From positions 62,001 through 126,000 of the forward strand of contig BDDD01000352.1 in the NCBI GenBank assembly GCA_001972305.1: DNA of 64,000 nucleotides. The letters run 5' to 3'. Below, one piece after another: positions 45,840 through 58,090 of the stretch. How positions within the stretch are numbered: the first letter of the stretch is position 1; every line of letters begins with the position of its first letter. Source of the stretch: Cephalotus follicularis. Taxonomy: Eukaryota; Streptophyta; Magnoliopsida; Oxalidales; Cephalotaceae. Below the pieces are notes generated by a model, which saw only the letters and a list, made by a program, of their open reading frames with translations, had not been told where the DNA came from and did not search any database. The position numbers and the translations under genes were made by a program.

Positions 45840-46090
45840 AGAGGTTGTCCTGAGCTGGTGAGCCCACTAAGCGGAGAATTCCGCCAAGCAGGTGAACCTA
45901 AGGGGGGAATACCGTTGGGTAGGTGATCCTTGGGCGAACCTACTTAATGGTGAACCTAATGGTGAATTCCGCAGTAAGTAGGTGATCTTAAGGGAGACTT
46001 CCGCGGGCAGGTGAGCAAAGGGTGAATTCCGCTCAGCAGGGGATCCCGAGAGTGAATTCCGTTGGCAGGTGAGCCTAATGGTGAACCATG
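45840..46090 (+). repeat. Second array (GGTGAATTCCGC...GCAGGTGA) in the E LTR
   Basis: Roughly eight imperfect units of about 28-35 bp built on GTGAATTCCGC and GCAGGTGAGC. The partner array lies at about 54760-55015. Confidence 0.8.
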
Positions 46091-46655
46091 TAGATGACCA
46101 GACCTTAGCATACCAGACTTGACTCCTCTGCATAATGTTTATGGATTGTATGGTTGAGTAAAGTAGTCCGAGGACCAGGGATGGATTATGTATTATGGTC
46201 TGCACTTATGTTATGGCATGCACCCATTTCCCTTTGTTTATTGGTTGTTCCTCTGGTATGTGCCTACGTGTGGCTTCCTACACAACCCCTTGGGTTGCTG
46301 ACCCATTCTCTGAATGGGACAGGTCTAGGTACAGGTCTAGGCATTGGCGGAGGATCCCAGTAGCAGCAAGGATAAAGAGAAGAGTAAGTCCTCCTCCTCG
46401 GTAGTGCGTTCCTGCAGTTGAATTTTACAAGAAATATTTATGTATTTTGTTTTAATAATCTGTGGGGTTGTTGCAGTGTATTTTTATATGTATTGTTTTG
46501 GAACTGAGTATATATCCTACACATTAAATAAATGGTTTTGTATTAAGTTTTTATTTTGATGGGTTTTGCATAATGGAAATGGATAAGGAAAAATGTACGG
46601 ATTGCCATGTGTAGGGTCGTGAGGCCTAACCCACGATTCGGGGCGTGACAAGCTT

Positions 46656-46667
46656 TGGTATCAGAGC
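46656..46667 (+). other. Primer binding site of gypsy element E
   Basis: TGGTATCAGAGC, five bases inside the 5' LTR, complementary to initiator methionine tRNA. Confidence 0.9.
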
Positions 46668-46756
46668 TGTACTATTCTGGGTATGCCAGGATAGGACCCT
46701 TGAAAAGTGGAGTTAAGAAGTATGTGTGGATATTGACCCGTTATTTTATGTGAATC

Positions 46757-48120
46757 AGTATGGAAGGATGATGCAGTGAAGCATATGAGGAGAGAGGTCC
46801 GAGCCGTCGTCTGGGCATACTCGTACAAATAGAAATGTCGAAGGGCAAGGAGAAGCAAATATACCTCAGGAAGTAGAATTGGCTGCCCCTGCAAGAGAGG
46901 ATAGAAAAGGATTTATGAGGACAATGTGTGCTATGATAAGTCAAATGCATGAATTTAAGCAATGGCAACCGAATGAGGATGAACAACCACCTGTTACTGT
47001 ACCAGCTGGGCGTGCAACAGAAGTACATGAACAGACATCAGCTGTTAAACCAGCCAGACGGGCTGAAGTTGCAAGAAAATCAGTTGATCAACCTTCACGA
47101 CGAGAGAACCCATTGATTGGATTCTTGAAGTTAAATCCTCCAGCCTTCACAGGAGATCCGATGGTATATTGGCTGAGAGATGGTTAATGCAATTGGATAA
47201 GATCTTCCGTGTCATGGATTGTTCTGACTCACAGAAGGTTGTGTTTGCAACGTATATGTTACAAGGCGAAGCGGAACACTGGTGGAAGATGATTGAGTCT
47301 TCTGGAGAGACATATTCTTGGGATGCTTTTAAGATAGAGTTTAATGACAGATTCTATCCCGAGGTGGATATTGATAAGAGAGAGGCCGGGTTCCTAGGCC
47401 TGACACAGGGAGACATGACAGTGGCCCAATATGAGGCCAAGTTCATCGAGTTATCAAGGATAGCTCCTTACATGGTGAACACTGAGTCAAGGAAGGATAA
47501 GAAGTTCCTTAGAGGACTACGACCTGATATCGAAGAGAAATTAGTGCCCCTATATTTACAACCCTTCTTTGAGTTTTCCAACAGAGCACGAGAGGTGGAA
47601 GCCTTGGCTCAGTGGTTTCAGAATCTGGAAATTCAGACAGGCAGTCGGAGACCAGCTCCTTTTGGAGAGCAACCAGGAAGAAGTTCTGGGAGTAGCAATA
47701 AATCCCGTAAGTCAGGATATAACAGCAGTCCAAGGCAGGGAGAATCTCCCTACAGTTTTGGTAGCCCAGTAGGACCCTCGAGGTTGGGAAGACAATCTCA
47801 TGGTTCTCAACAAAGAAGATCAGGTCGTGACTCACGACGGAGGCGACAGTGAAGGATGACTTCGCAAGGAGGTTCCTCTAAACCTATCGGTGATGAACAG
47901 GAGTCTGTTGAACCTTGTGAACATTGTGGACATACCAACCATGTTTCTGATGACTGCTGGTGGAAGAATGGTAGGTGTTGGACTTGTGGAGCTCCAGACC
48001 ATATAGCTGCCGAATGTCCCCAGAACCAATCCAACACACAAGGCCAAATGGGGCAAGGTTCGGATCGATCACAAGGAAGTTTCCAGCAAGGCCGTCCGAG
48101 TACTAGTTCATGAGGAAACC
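46757..48120 (+). pseudogene. Gag of gypsy element E
   Basis: Gag-type domain at about 47100-47560: PPAFTGDPMV, WLMQLDKIFRVMDCS, then LTQGDMTVAQYEAKFIEL. A Ser/Arg/Gly-rich linker follows, then two zinc-knuckle-like units (CEHCGHTNHVSDDC and CWTCGAPDHIAAEC, about 47915-48020). A protein of this class coats and packages the RNA. It is broken. Confidence 0.85.
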
Positions 48121-48159
48121 GTGGCAAACAGCCGATGGGGTCGGCGCCTATGGTACAAG

Positions 48160-51027
48160 GAAGAGTATATGCTATGGATCAGTGAGCTGCAGTTGGATCA
48201 CCCTCAGTGATTGGAGGTATGGTATATATATCTTAGCTTTTAGCACGAACTCTGATTGATCCAGGCTCATCCCATTCATATGTTGCTTCTCATTTTATAA
48301 GTCGTATGAATGTGGAGCCCGAGACTTTACCTTTTGTGATAGAGGTCAGCACACCGGTAAGAGAGTCGATTACCTCCCAGTGGGTGTGTAGATCTTGTGC
48401 ACTCAAGATTTGTGGACATGTTCTTCCGGCAGGCCTTATAGTGCTGCCGATTGGTGATCTAGACATGATTCTCAGTATGGATTGGCTGTTTGTACATTAT
48501 GCACATGTGGACTATAACAGGAAGGTTGTAACCTTCCATTTGCCAGGACAGTCTCTGTTTTATCGGGATATTAGAGTATCAGCCAATTCCTATGATCTCT
48601 GCTTTTAAGGCTGACAGACTCTTGAGACAGGGTTGTGCTGCTTACCTGGCACATGTTACGGATGACAGAAGATGGATACTGAAGCTGGAAGATGTTCCTC
48701 TGGTTTGTGAATACCCGGATGTGTTTCCGGACGAGTTAACATCCTTACCTCCCGAGAGAGATGTATAGTTTGCTATAGCCCCCATATCGACAGCTCCTTA
48801 CCAAATGGCCCCTCATGAGTTAAAGGAATTAAAGGTACAGCTGAAGGAGTTGGTGGATAAATGTTTCATCAGACCAAGTGTATCCCCGTGGGGAGCACCG
48901 GTCTTGTTTGTGAAGAAGAAAGACGGATCATTACGGATGTGTATCGATTATCGGCAGTTGAATAAAGTGACGGTTAAGAACAAGTATCCACTGCTGCATA
49001 TCGATGATTTTTTTGACCAGCTGAAGGGATCTTCAGTGTTTGCTAAATTGGATATGAGATCAAGATATCATCAGCTTAGAATAAAGGTAGAGGATATACC
49101 AAAGACTGCCTTTAGATCACGATATGGACACTACGAATTTGTGGTAATGCCTTTCGGGGTGACTAATGTCCCTGCTGCATTTATGAGCTTGATGAACAAG
49201 ATATTTAGTCCATATCTTGATCAGTTTATAGTGGTGTTTATTGATGACATCCTGATATATTCTAAGTCCATGGAAGAGCATGGAGAACATTTGCACTTGG
49301 CATTGCGAACTCTCAGAGACCACCAGTTGTATGCCAAGTTTAGCAAGTGTGAATTTTGGTTATCAGAGGTAACATTCCTTGGTCATGTTATATCCAGTGC
49401 AGGACTGTCAGTAGATCCTAAAAATATTGAAGCAGTGAAGAGCTAGAAGCGACCAACGCATGTGATGGAAGTCCGAAGCTTTCTCAGCTTGGCAGGATAC
49501 TACCGTCGATTTGTGGAAGGGTTTTCAAATATAGATACACCTCTGACTCGATTGACGCAGAAGAATGTAGCCTTTGTATGGGATGATGCTTGTGAGCAAG
49601 GTTTCCAAGAATTAAAGCATCGTCTAACTACTGCGCCAGTCTTAGCCTTACCAGAGGGCAATGAAGGTTTTGTTGTATACAGTGATGCATCAGACAGTGA
49701 CCTGGGATGTGTCCTTATGCACAATGGTAAAGTGATCGCCTACGCCTCAAGGAAGCTAAAGCCCCATAAGGAGAACTACCCAACTCATGATCTTGAGTCA
49801 GCTGCTATAGTGTTCGCACTGCGTAAATGGAGGCATTATCTATATGGTACAAAATTCGAGGTGTACACCAGTCACAGAAGCTTAAAGTACTTGTTCTCAC
49901 GGAAGGACCTGAATATGAGACAACGCAGATGGGTGGAGTTGCTCAATGATTATAACTGTGAAATACATTACTATCCAGGAAAAGCTAATGTGGTTGTAGA
50001 CGCCCTTAGCTGTCAATTAGATTGCCTAACCATTGCTCATATTCAGACACGTCCATTGTTAATAGACCAGGTCCATGAAGCTCAGAGCAATGATGGAGAT
50101 CTGCTCAGGATAGCTTTGAGCAAACATGGAGGATAGAATTAGGATTTCTCTGTACAAGGTGATGGATTGATCCGATATCAGGCAGAATATGTGTGCCTAA
50201 CAATAAAGAGCTGAAGAATGAACTGTTGACACAAGCACATCGCTCCCGTTTCTCCGTACATCCAGGGAGTACCAAGATGTACCGAAATCTAAAGTTGAGC
50301 TATTGGTGGAACAATATGAAAAGAGAGATAGCCGAGTATGTTGCTTCCCGTTTGACATGCCAACAGGGTAAAGCAGAACATCAAAGACTGGCAGGATTGT
50401 TACAACCATTGCCAGTGGCACAGTGGAAATGGGAACACATAACGATAGATTTTGTGGCAGGACTGCCCAGAACGAGAAATAGTCGTGATGCTATATGGAT
50501 GATTGTTGATCGCTTCACTAAATCAACCAATTTTCTTGCGATAAAGACAAATTATTGTCTCACACGACTAGAAAATCTGTATGTTGCTGAAATTTTAAGG
50601 CTCCATGGAGTACCAATCAGTGTGGTGTCTAACAGAGACCCTCGTTTTACATCGCGGTTTTGGAGAAAACTGCAAGAGGCTTTTGGTACTCAGCTGAACT
50701 TTAGCACAGCTTTCCATCCCCAGACTGATGGACAGTCTGAGAGGACCATTCTGACTCTGGAAGACATGCTACGAGCATGTGTTTTAGATTGGGTAGGTAG
50801 CTGGGAAGACCATCTACCATTAGTGGAGTTCTCGTATAACAACAGTTTTCATGCCAGTATTGGAATGGCACCGTTCGAGGCTCTCTATGGATAGAAATGC
50901 AGAATCCCAATTTGTTGGTTTGAAGTGGGTGAACAGAGTCTTTTGGGACCCAAGCTTGTGCAAGACACAACTGAGAAGGCCAAGGTTATCAAGGAAAGAC
51001 TTCTTCTAGCACAAAACAGACAGAAAA
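48160..51027 (+). pseudogene. Protease, RT, RNase H and integrase of gypsy element E
   Basis: Protease at about 48240-48500 (LIDPGSSHSYVAS-like, then DMILSMDWLF). RT at 48805-49446 ([48 protein letters not shown]). RNase H at 49560-49960 ([36 protein letters not shown]). Integrase at 50193-51020 (the H-H-C-C zinc region ending [56 protein letters not shown]). The order is that of Ty3/gypsy. It is broken. Confidence 0.87.
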
Positions 51028-52686
51028 TTGTTTAGCATAAAAATGTGTGGTTTTTAATGAGTTATTTGTTATATTTTTGTGCTTGGAATAGACTACTGTG
51101 GTTGTGTTTATTTGATTTTCAGGTATTATGTTAATTATTGTGGAAGAAGAGAAAATGAAGATAAAACACTAGTTTTCGAGTTAAAGTGGTTTGAAGTAAA
51201 AAATCGGTTCAAGAGTACACCCACTTAAGCGAGAGAAGTCAAAATTTAAAGCTCAAAAGATATTGAATATTGGACTCATTTTGTTCATAAAATTAGTTGG
51301 AGCACTTTTAATTCTTGGGCCGGTTTATTCTGAAGTTCCGATGAAGAGATATCATAAGAAAACATATGTTGAATCATTAAAGCCTATTGCTGACATCATG
51401 CTAATCTCATCCACGCATGCAACGAAGCCATTCAACTCTTAAGCGCACAAATTTTCATCTGCCGAATCCATGCGTATTATCCAGCCCATGCGTCACGCCA
51501 CCATGCAACTATCAAGCCGCAATTCAACATGCATAAGTCTTCAACCCAAAAGCATGCAACCACGAGTCCATGCGTCCATTCAGCATCCTCTCCATGCACT
51601 ACACGCCAACATGAGTCGATATATCAGCGCCAGCAACCCATGCATGCGCCCCATGACAATTCATGCACGCCTCAGATTGCAAAGTTTACATCGGCCCAAG
51701 TCTGTGATGCCCATACATGCATGCAATTCTGCCGCCAAAAGCTAATGACAGAATCAGCAAGGCAATTCCACATGCGCGCCAAAGAAAAGGAAAGAAAAAA
51801 AATTGCCGGCTTTGATTGCTTTTACAACTGGGACAATTATGCATTGCTTTATGTTTTAGTCAGTTAGCGGCTATATATATATATATTGCAGAAACAGTTG
51901 AGTAGAGAGAGTAGGCACAAAAGCAGGCAGCCGCCATATACGATTTTCTTTTTTTTTTCTTTGTTAGTTTTTATGTTAGTTTTCTTAATGTTTTGTAGCT
52001 AAACTATTTAAGGTTTTAGGGAAGAACAAAGACTAGATTGTTATTGTGTCAATTCTAGCAATAAAAATCCTTGAATATTTGATTTGCTCTTCAATATTTC
52101 TGCCTTCACACACACTTTGTCTATCTGACTAAAATCCATAAACATCTTATCGGTGAAGCTGAAAGTTGGTGAATAAGTGGTGCTTAACTCAATCAACGAA
52201 GTCTACTCATACTGTTTGTCACAACGAACACACTTCGTATAGACCTAGCATGACTACTCATACGTCTTGTCATCACCATCGCACTCTGTATCGACCTAGT
52301 TGTCGCTGGTTATCAAGGTATGATCGTTCAATTAAATGGAATGGTTCCATACAATCTACGGTGAGTTTCTATACCCTAAAACCGATTTTTAATTATATAT
52401 TTTCTTCACTTCTATTCATTATTTTGATTCGTTTTAAAATTGCATATTTTATTTCTTGGTATATTGAATTCAGTGTTTTTAACTCTCGAAGTCTTAATTT
52501 CCTGTTTTGATTATTTATTTTGCATAATTAGGAGTAGTTTTCATAATTAAACCTTGATTCTGCATACTTTGCTTAGGTTGAATAAATTACAACTAGTTTA
52601 ATGTTTCCCTGCGTTCGACCCGTTTCTGCATGATCCGTGCACTTGTGGCTATAAATTTTAAAACATCATTCTTTTGACAGTGAACA
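51028..52686 (+). mobile_element. Solo LTR (Athila/Tat-like) in the E integrase region
   Basis: A 1.66 kb non-coding block interrupts the integrase tail of element E, whose sequence stops at CAGAAAA and resumes with AAAAGCTATGC. The insert starts near TTGTTTAGCAT and ends near CAGTGAAC, flanked by AAAA on both sides. Near its right end CCCTGCGTTCGACCCG and CACTTGTGGCTATAAATTTTAAAACATCA resemble in layout the 3' LTR ends of Athila/Tat elements (I quote only the recognisable words). No coding frame belongs to it; the frames at 51470-51867 are chance. I cannot fix the exact ends. Confidence 0.68.
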
Positions 52687-53186
52687 AAAAGCTATGCAGA
52701 CCACCGCAGGCAAGAGTTGGAGTTCACTTGGCGATCATGTATTCCTTAAAGTCTCTCCGACTAAAGGAATTATGAGGTTCGTCAAGAAAGGGAAGTTAGC
52801 CCCTTGATTTATAGGACCTTTTGAGATCCTTGAGAGAGTGGGTGCTGTTGCTTATCGACTTGCCTTACCACCCAGCCTAACGGATGTACACGATTTGTTT
52901 CATGTTTCGATGCTGAGGAAGTATCATCCAAACCCATCTCATGTGTTACAATGCGAGCCATTGGAGTTTTGAACGGATATGAGTTTCGAGGAGATACCTA
53001 TCCAGATTCTCGACCGACGAATTAAGCAGCTAAGGAGCAAAACCATTCCATCAGTGAAAGTTTTATGGCAATACCACAGAGTGGAAGAATCTACCTTGGA
53101 ATGAGAAGATGATATGCAGACTAAATACTCCCACTTATTCACATCCAAGAAAATCTCGGAATGAGATTTCTGTAAGGAGGGGAGGA
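52687..53186 (+). pseudogene. Integrase tail, chromodomain-like end and purine tract of E
   Basis: Carries KSPTKGIMRFVKKGKLA-like sequence, [20 protein letters not shown] and QILDRRIKQLRSKTIPSVKV, the integrase C-terminus and chromodomain-like tail of this clade. The purine tract (AAGGAGGGGAGGA, 53174-53186) then abuts the 3' LTR. It is broken. Confidence 0.8.
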
Positions 53187-55349
53187 TGTAAGAGCCCTAA
53201 ATATTATAATGTATTAGTATTGGGCTTTAGAATTCTTTTCGTTCCTATTGGGCTGGGCCATGATATTATAAAGAGTTTTATTGGGCCAAAATAGAATATA
53301 ATTTATGACATGGGACTTAAAAGAGTTACTCTTCTCTTTGGGCCTAATTGGATTATGACTTTTTGTGGAATTAGGCTCAAGTGAAGGAATGGAAGTGATG
53401 CCCAAGGGAAGAGGACAGCCCAAGACATTGCCTGTACCTGTTGGAAATGCCGGGTGGATTCTGGAACCTTCAGCTCATGTGTTTATATATTGAAAGGATA
53501 ACAGGAGACACGCTTTTGGCATTTTCCTTGCACAATCCCACTGGAAGAATCGAGAGAAGTGAGGGGAGTGGGAAATGGGGCAAGATGCTGGCAGAAATGG
53601 AGAAGAAGACAATATGGGAGTTATTATAGGAGTTCCCTACCTCCTACACTCCTACCATTAAATACCCATTCCCTGGAAGCGAGGGAAATTGCGCAAGGAA
53701 GAAGGAAAGAAGCGAGCGGAAATGTGTAACAGTCCTCAGCAAGAAAGGAGCCCAGAACCAAGCGAGGAAGAAGCCTTTCTCCGTTTCCAACCATCATCTA
53801 GGTAGGTTGCTTCATGTCCGAGCGCCTACCAGCATGTGTGTTTGTGTGTGGAGTTGTTGTTTTGTTTGATTGTTTGAATGTGTATGTTGTTGTGTGTTAT
53901 TTTTGTGATTGTTTGTGTTTGTTAGACTAGGATTCTGCCCTTCTCTGTCAAAAATTGATGCCCGACCATGCCTCAGTGCTTGGAAAGCACTTAGAGATGA
54001 CGTAAATGCCAGAGTACAAGGTGTCGAGGACACCAAAGTATGCGTCCAAGCATATCTGACCCTGTGTAAGGATACCAAGGTATATGCCCGAGGAGCATAT
54101 TACCCGATGAGCATAATGCCCGGAGAGCATATTGCCCGAGGAGCATATTGCCCGATGAGCATAATGCCCGAGGAGAAAAGGTGCCCGAGGAGCATAATGA
54201 CCAAGGACTACTAGTCCAACTAGTGCTAGCACGTCCGTGGAGGACTACGTGTCCGACCAGTACTAGTACGCATGAGGTGGACTAAGTGTTCAAATAGTGC
54301 GAATCATATGCGTCCGAGGATCCAACCATGGCTTTCCTCTACCATGTGTCCGACGATCCCAAGTCATGCACCTAAGGACCCCAAAGCATACATCTGAGGA
54401 CCCTAAAGTATGAGTCCGAGGATCCAATTGTGGCTTTCCTCTGCCATGTGTCCGAGGATCCCAAGGCATACGTCCGAGGACCCCAAAGTATGCGCCCGAG
54501 GATCCTAAAGCATGCGTCCGAGGATCTCAAAGTATGTATCCGAGGACAACTAAGCCTATTCCGAGCATTCAGAGGATGTACATGAAGGATATGTATAAAG
54601 GCAAACCAAGTATAGGAATGGAAAGCAATGCCTAGCGCTAAGGGCGCCGAGCTGACGAAGGGTCAGAGCATTGCGGAGAAAAGGTCATCCTCGGCCCAAG
54701 GGACCTGATAAGAGGATTAGTAAGACGTCCTGTGATAGGTGAACTTAAGGAGTGAATCCACATAGAGACTGTTCTAAGCTGGTGAGCCCACTGAGGGGAG
54801 AATTCCGTCAAGCAGGTGAACCCAATGGGTGAATACAGCTAGGCAGGTGATACTCGGGCGAATCCACTTCATGGTGAACCTAATGGTGAATTCCGCCGTA
54901 AGCAGGTGATCTTAAGGGAGACTTCCGTTGGCAGGTGAGCAAATGGTGAATTTTTCTCAGCATGGGATCCCGAGAGTGAATTCCGCTGGCAAGTGAGCCT
55001 AATGGTGAACAATGTAGATGACCAGACCTTAGGATACTGGACTTGACTCCTCTACGTAATGTTTATGGATTGTATGGTTGAGTAAAGTAGTCCGAAGACC
55101 AGGGATGGCTTATTTATTATGGTCTGCACTTATGTTATGGCATGCACGCATTTCCCTTTGTTTATTGTTTGTTCCTCTGGTATGTGTCGTACATGTGGTT
55201 TCCTACACAATCCCTTGGGTTGCTGACCCATTCACTGAATGGGCCAAGTCCAGGCTTTGGCGGAGGATCCCAACAGCAACAAGTATAAAGAGAAGAGTAA
55301 GTCCTCCTCCTCGGTAGTGCGTCCTACAGTTAAATTTTACAAGCAATAT

Positions 55350-57872
55350 TGTCACACCCCGCTTCAATAACAATATGTAAGTCATGGCAATTAACATAAA
55401 TATGCAGCTTATGTAAATACGGTAAACTTTAAAACTTTAATACCATTAACATCTTGCGGAAGCATTTAATAAGCTGAATAAGTAAACGGAATCATGCGTC
55501 CCATACCACATGATTCTGATATCTAACATCATTAAGCCATTGTTAACTGCCCACAAACGGAGCACGATCAAAAGTCGATCAACATCATTAATACATTAAT
55601 ACAGTAATCCAAAATAAAACATGTTTTAATACATTGTTTTAACATTTAATCGAGTAGATAAAACTCCATCTCCCCTCTGATTCGGCCGCGCACGGTCGAT
55701 ATCTAAGTCCTTGCATCAATCTGTAATAGTAGGGGGTTAGCCTTTGTCCTCACTCAGCTAAGATATAAGTGTAATTTAGAGTCAATAATAATGAATGTCA
55801 TGTAATGAATGCATCCATGATGCAATACATAGTATATCACAATACATATATATATGTATACATATATGTATCTATTCCAATAGGTGCAACTATGCCAAGT
55901 AGCTACAACCATCAAATCATAATCATGTCTCAAAGGACAAATCAAATCAAATCAAATCGGTACGAAGAGCGCGCCATCTCCTGGCCCCGACGTCGTACTC
56001 TTACTCCGGCCCCCGACTACCGAGTCACGAAGCAAGGCAACAAATCAAACTCATGATGCTCGCACTCTGTGTTCAGCAATCATGGTAACCCGTTTTACTT
56101 GCGCTATGTGTCTAGTAACATTGTATTTTGGCGTCCCTAACCATCTCCTGGCCCCTAGGAGAACATCCCGCCACCAGCCATCAGCGACACTCTGTCACCC
56201 CAGCCAGTACGGCATCAATCACAATCAACAAATGAATTCAAATCTAATCGTTTCCATGTAATTTATAAAATACTGGAAATAATATATTTATTTTAAAATG
56301 TATTGCATCTTTGAAACCATGTTTCAATCCGTCTAAAACATACATTTATTAAAATATACATTTTCGTATCAAATAATGATTTGTATAAAATCATGTACAC
56401 ATTTCTAAAATGAATAAAACACTTTAGAATCATCCATATTCCAATCATCAATTCATTTCATGTCAATGCAATGCAAAAAATATGCTCAAAGTGTATGTTA
56501 GTCCCTCAACAGTCGGCTGTCCCTTCATGACAGTCAGTTGTTTCCTCATGACAGTTGGATGTTCCCTCTAATAGTCGGCTGTCCCAGATTTGGTAGTCGG
56601 CTGCCTCCCTTAACAGTTGACTGTCTCATGTTTGACAGTCGACTGCTCCCTTAACAGTCGGCTGTCTCCTGAAGACAGTTGGCTGTTTCATGAACAGTAC
56701 GCATCTTCTACATCGCCGCTGAACCCAACATTGCCATCTCAGCGAATCCGGGTAAAGTGACACATGGACAGTCGACTGTCATTCCAAACAGTTGGCTGTG
56801 CCATCTATAATCAGCTGCCTTCCTTTGGCAGTCGGCTAATCATACAGCAGGAGATAACCTCCATTAAAACGCATGAACAGTCGACTGGCTCTTTAGCACA
56901 GTCGGCTGTTTCCCTCGAGTAGTCGGCTATTCGCACTGAACAGTAGGCTGTCCTCTTTGGACAGTCGGCTGGTCTTGCGAGCAGTACACAAAAACAATAG
57001 AAAATACATGTAATTCTCAGCCCAATCCATTCAAATAGAGCATTCATCAACAAAAACACATTTCATGCTCATATTCACAGTCCATTGCATGCATTTCATC
57101 TATGAACATCTATTATAATTGAACTTAAATCACAATCAGAAAATCCCCTACCTTTGAATTCCAAGTTAGGAATTGCAATCCATCTCTTTAAGTTCCAAAT
57201 CCGAAGTTTCCAAGCTTCCAAATTCGTCCAGCAACTCAACCAAGCTCAGTTCTTTCCACTGGTTCTTGTCTCCAAATCCACAACTAAAAAACGGAGCACT
57301 TAGGCTTAACCACACACTCACTTCCTCCCCTTTTCTCTCCACTCTTTGATTCTCTCTTTCTTTCTCTGTGAAATGGTGAAGAATGGAGTGAAAGAACATG
57401 TGCTTTTATGGAGAAAACGTGTTTCTTTTTCTCCCTGCGGACATAACACATCAATCCCCTCTCTCTCTGTAGTGGCAGGTCTGGCATGCACTTATGCCAT
57501 CTGACGCATGACAGTCGACTGTTTTCCACGGTAGTCGGATGTCTCTCCCGACACTTCCATTCGGCTGTTTCTCCCAGCAGTCGGCTGGCTCCACTTAAGG
57601 GGGTCCAGTCGGCTGTCTCCTTCCGGTAGTTGGCTGCCCGCCCTGCTCAACACACTTTACACATCTTTTCATGCAAACTTTAACATACAAGATGAGAAAT
57701 TCATGATTCTCATTAATTCAAAGCATAATTTACATTGGAAATACAATATTACACTTAATGAAAATCCCGAGCGTGTCCTTTTTGTAAACATGCTAATGCC
57801 TTTTGTAACATCTTTTATTGATATATATTAACCAAATTGTTCCAAAAAAAAAAGAAAATCACGAGCGTGACA
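55350..57872 (-). mobile_element. Solo gypsy-type LTR (2523 bp), target duplication AATAT
   Basis: Starts TGTCACACCCCGC and ends CACGAGCGTGACA, flanked by AATAT at 55345-55349 and 57873-57877. The uninterrupted partner LTR at about 46430 carries the site only once. The CACACCCC start is the reverse of GGGGTGTG-type LTR ends, so its orientation is minus. It contains a large array of CAGTCGGCTG motifs. No coding region accompanies it. Confidence 0.92.
56510..57645. repeat. CAGTCGGCTG motif arrays in the solo LTR
   Basis: The same 10-bp motif as in the gag-only element's LTR, with variants CAGTTGGCTG, TAGTCGGCTG and the palindrome CAGTCGACTG. A run starts at 56510, 56531, 56552, 56572, 56594, 56614, 56636, 56655 and 56676 (steps 19-22 bp). 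Further copies lie at about 56768-56965 and 57510-57640. The intervening sequence is not conserved. Confidence 0.82.
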
Positions 57873-58090
57873 AATATTTATGTATTTGGTTTTAATAATT
57901 CTTCGGATTGTGGCAGTGTATTTTTATATGTATTATTTTTGAAGTGGGTATATATCCTACACATTAAATAAATGGTTTTGTATTAAGTTTTTATTTGGCT
58001 GGTTTTTGCATAATGGAAATGGATAAGGAAAAATGTACGGATTACCATGTGTTGGGTCGTGGGGCCCAACCCACAATTCGAGGCATGACA

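Larger units (their letters stand above)
44255..46650 (+). repeat. 5' LTR of gypsy element E
   Basis: Matches 53187-58090 from CCCTAAATATTATAATGTATTA to GGGGCGTGACA. The very first bases differ from the TGTAAGAGCCC start of the partner. It holds two internal tandem arrays (about 45360-45640 and 45840-46090) and a short one near 45160-45230. Confidence 0.88.
44255..58090 (+). mobile_element. Gypsy chromovirus E, plus strand, with two nested solo LTRs
   Basis: LTRs at 44255-46650 and 53187-58090 (2.4 kb each once the nested LTR is set aside), a primer site (46656-46667), gag, protease, RT, RNase H, integrase and a purine tract (53174-53186). A solo LTR sits in the integrase region (51028-52686) and another in the 3' LTR (55350-57872). 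Copia B flanks both sides, with near-identical 5-bp flanks (CTAAG at 44250-44254 and CTAAT at 58091-58095). LTR divergence is about 6-7 per cent in the part compared. Gag and pol are long and recognisable throughout; it is broken at a handful of places. Confidence 0.88.
53187..58090 (+). repeat. 3' LTR of gypsy element E, interrupted
   Basis: Begins TGTAAGAGCCCTAAAT and ends TTCGAGGCATGACA. It matches 44255-46650 on both sides of the nested solo LTR (55350-57872); without that insert and its duplication it is about 2.38 kb. It contains the counterpart arrays at about 54300-54550 and 54760-55015, and an expanded CCCGAGGAGCATATTG array at about 54080-54205 that is shorter in the 5' LTR. Confidence 0.88.

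Noticed and set aside
51470-51867. Met/His-rich small proteins
   Set aside because: Chance frames in an LTR-like insertion rich in CATGCA words; no domain and no conservation signal.
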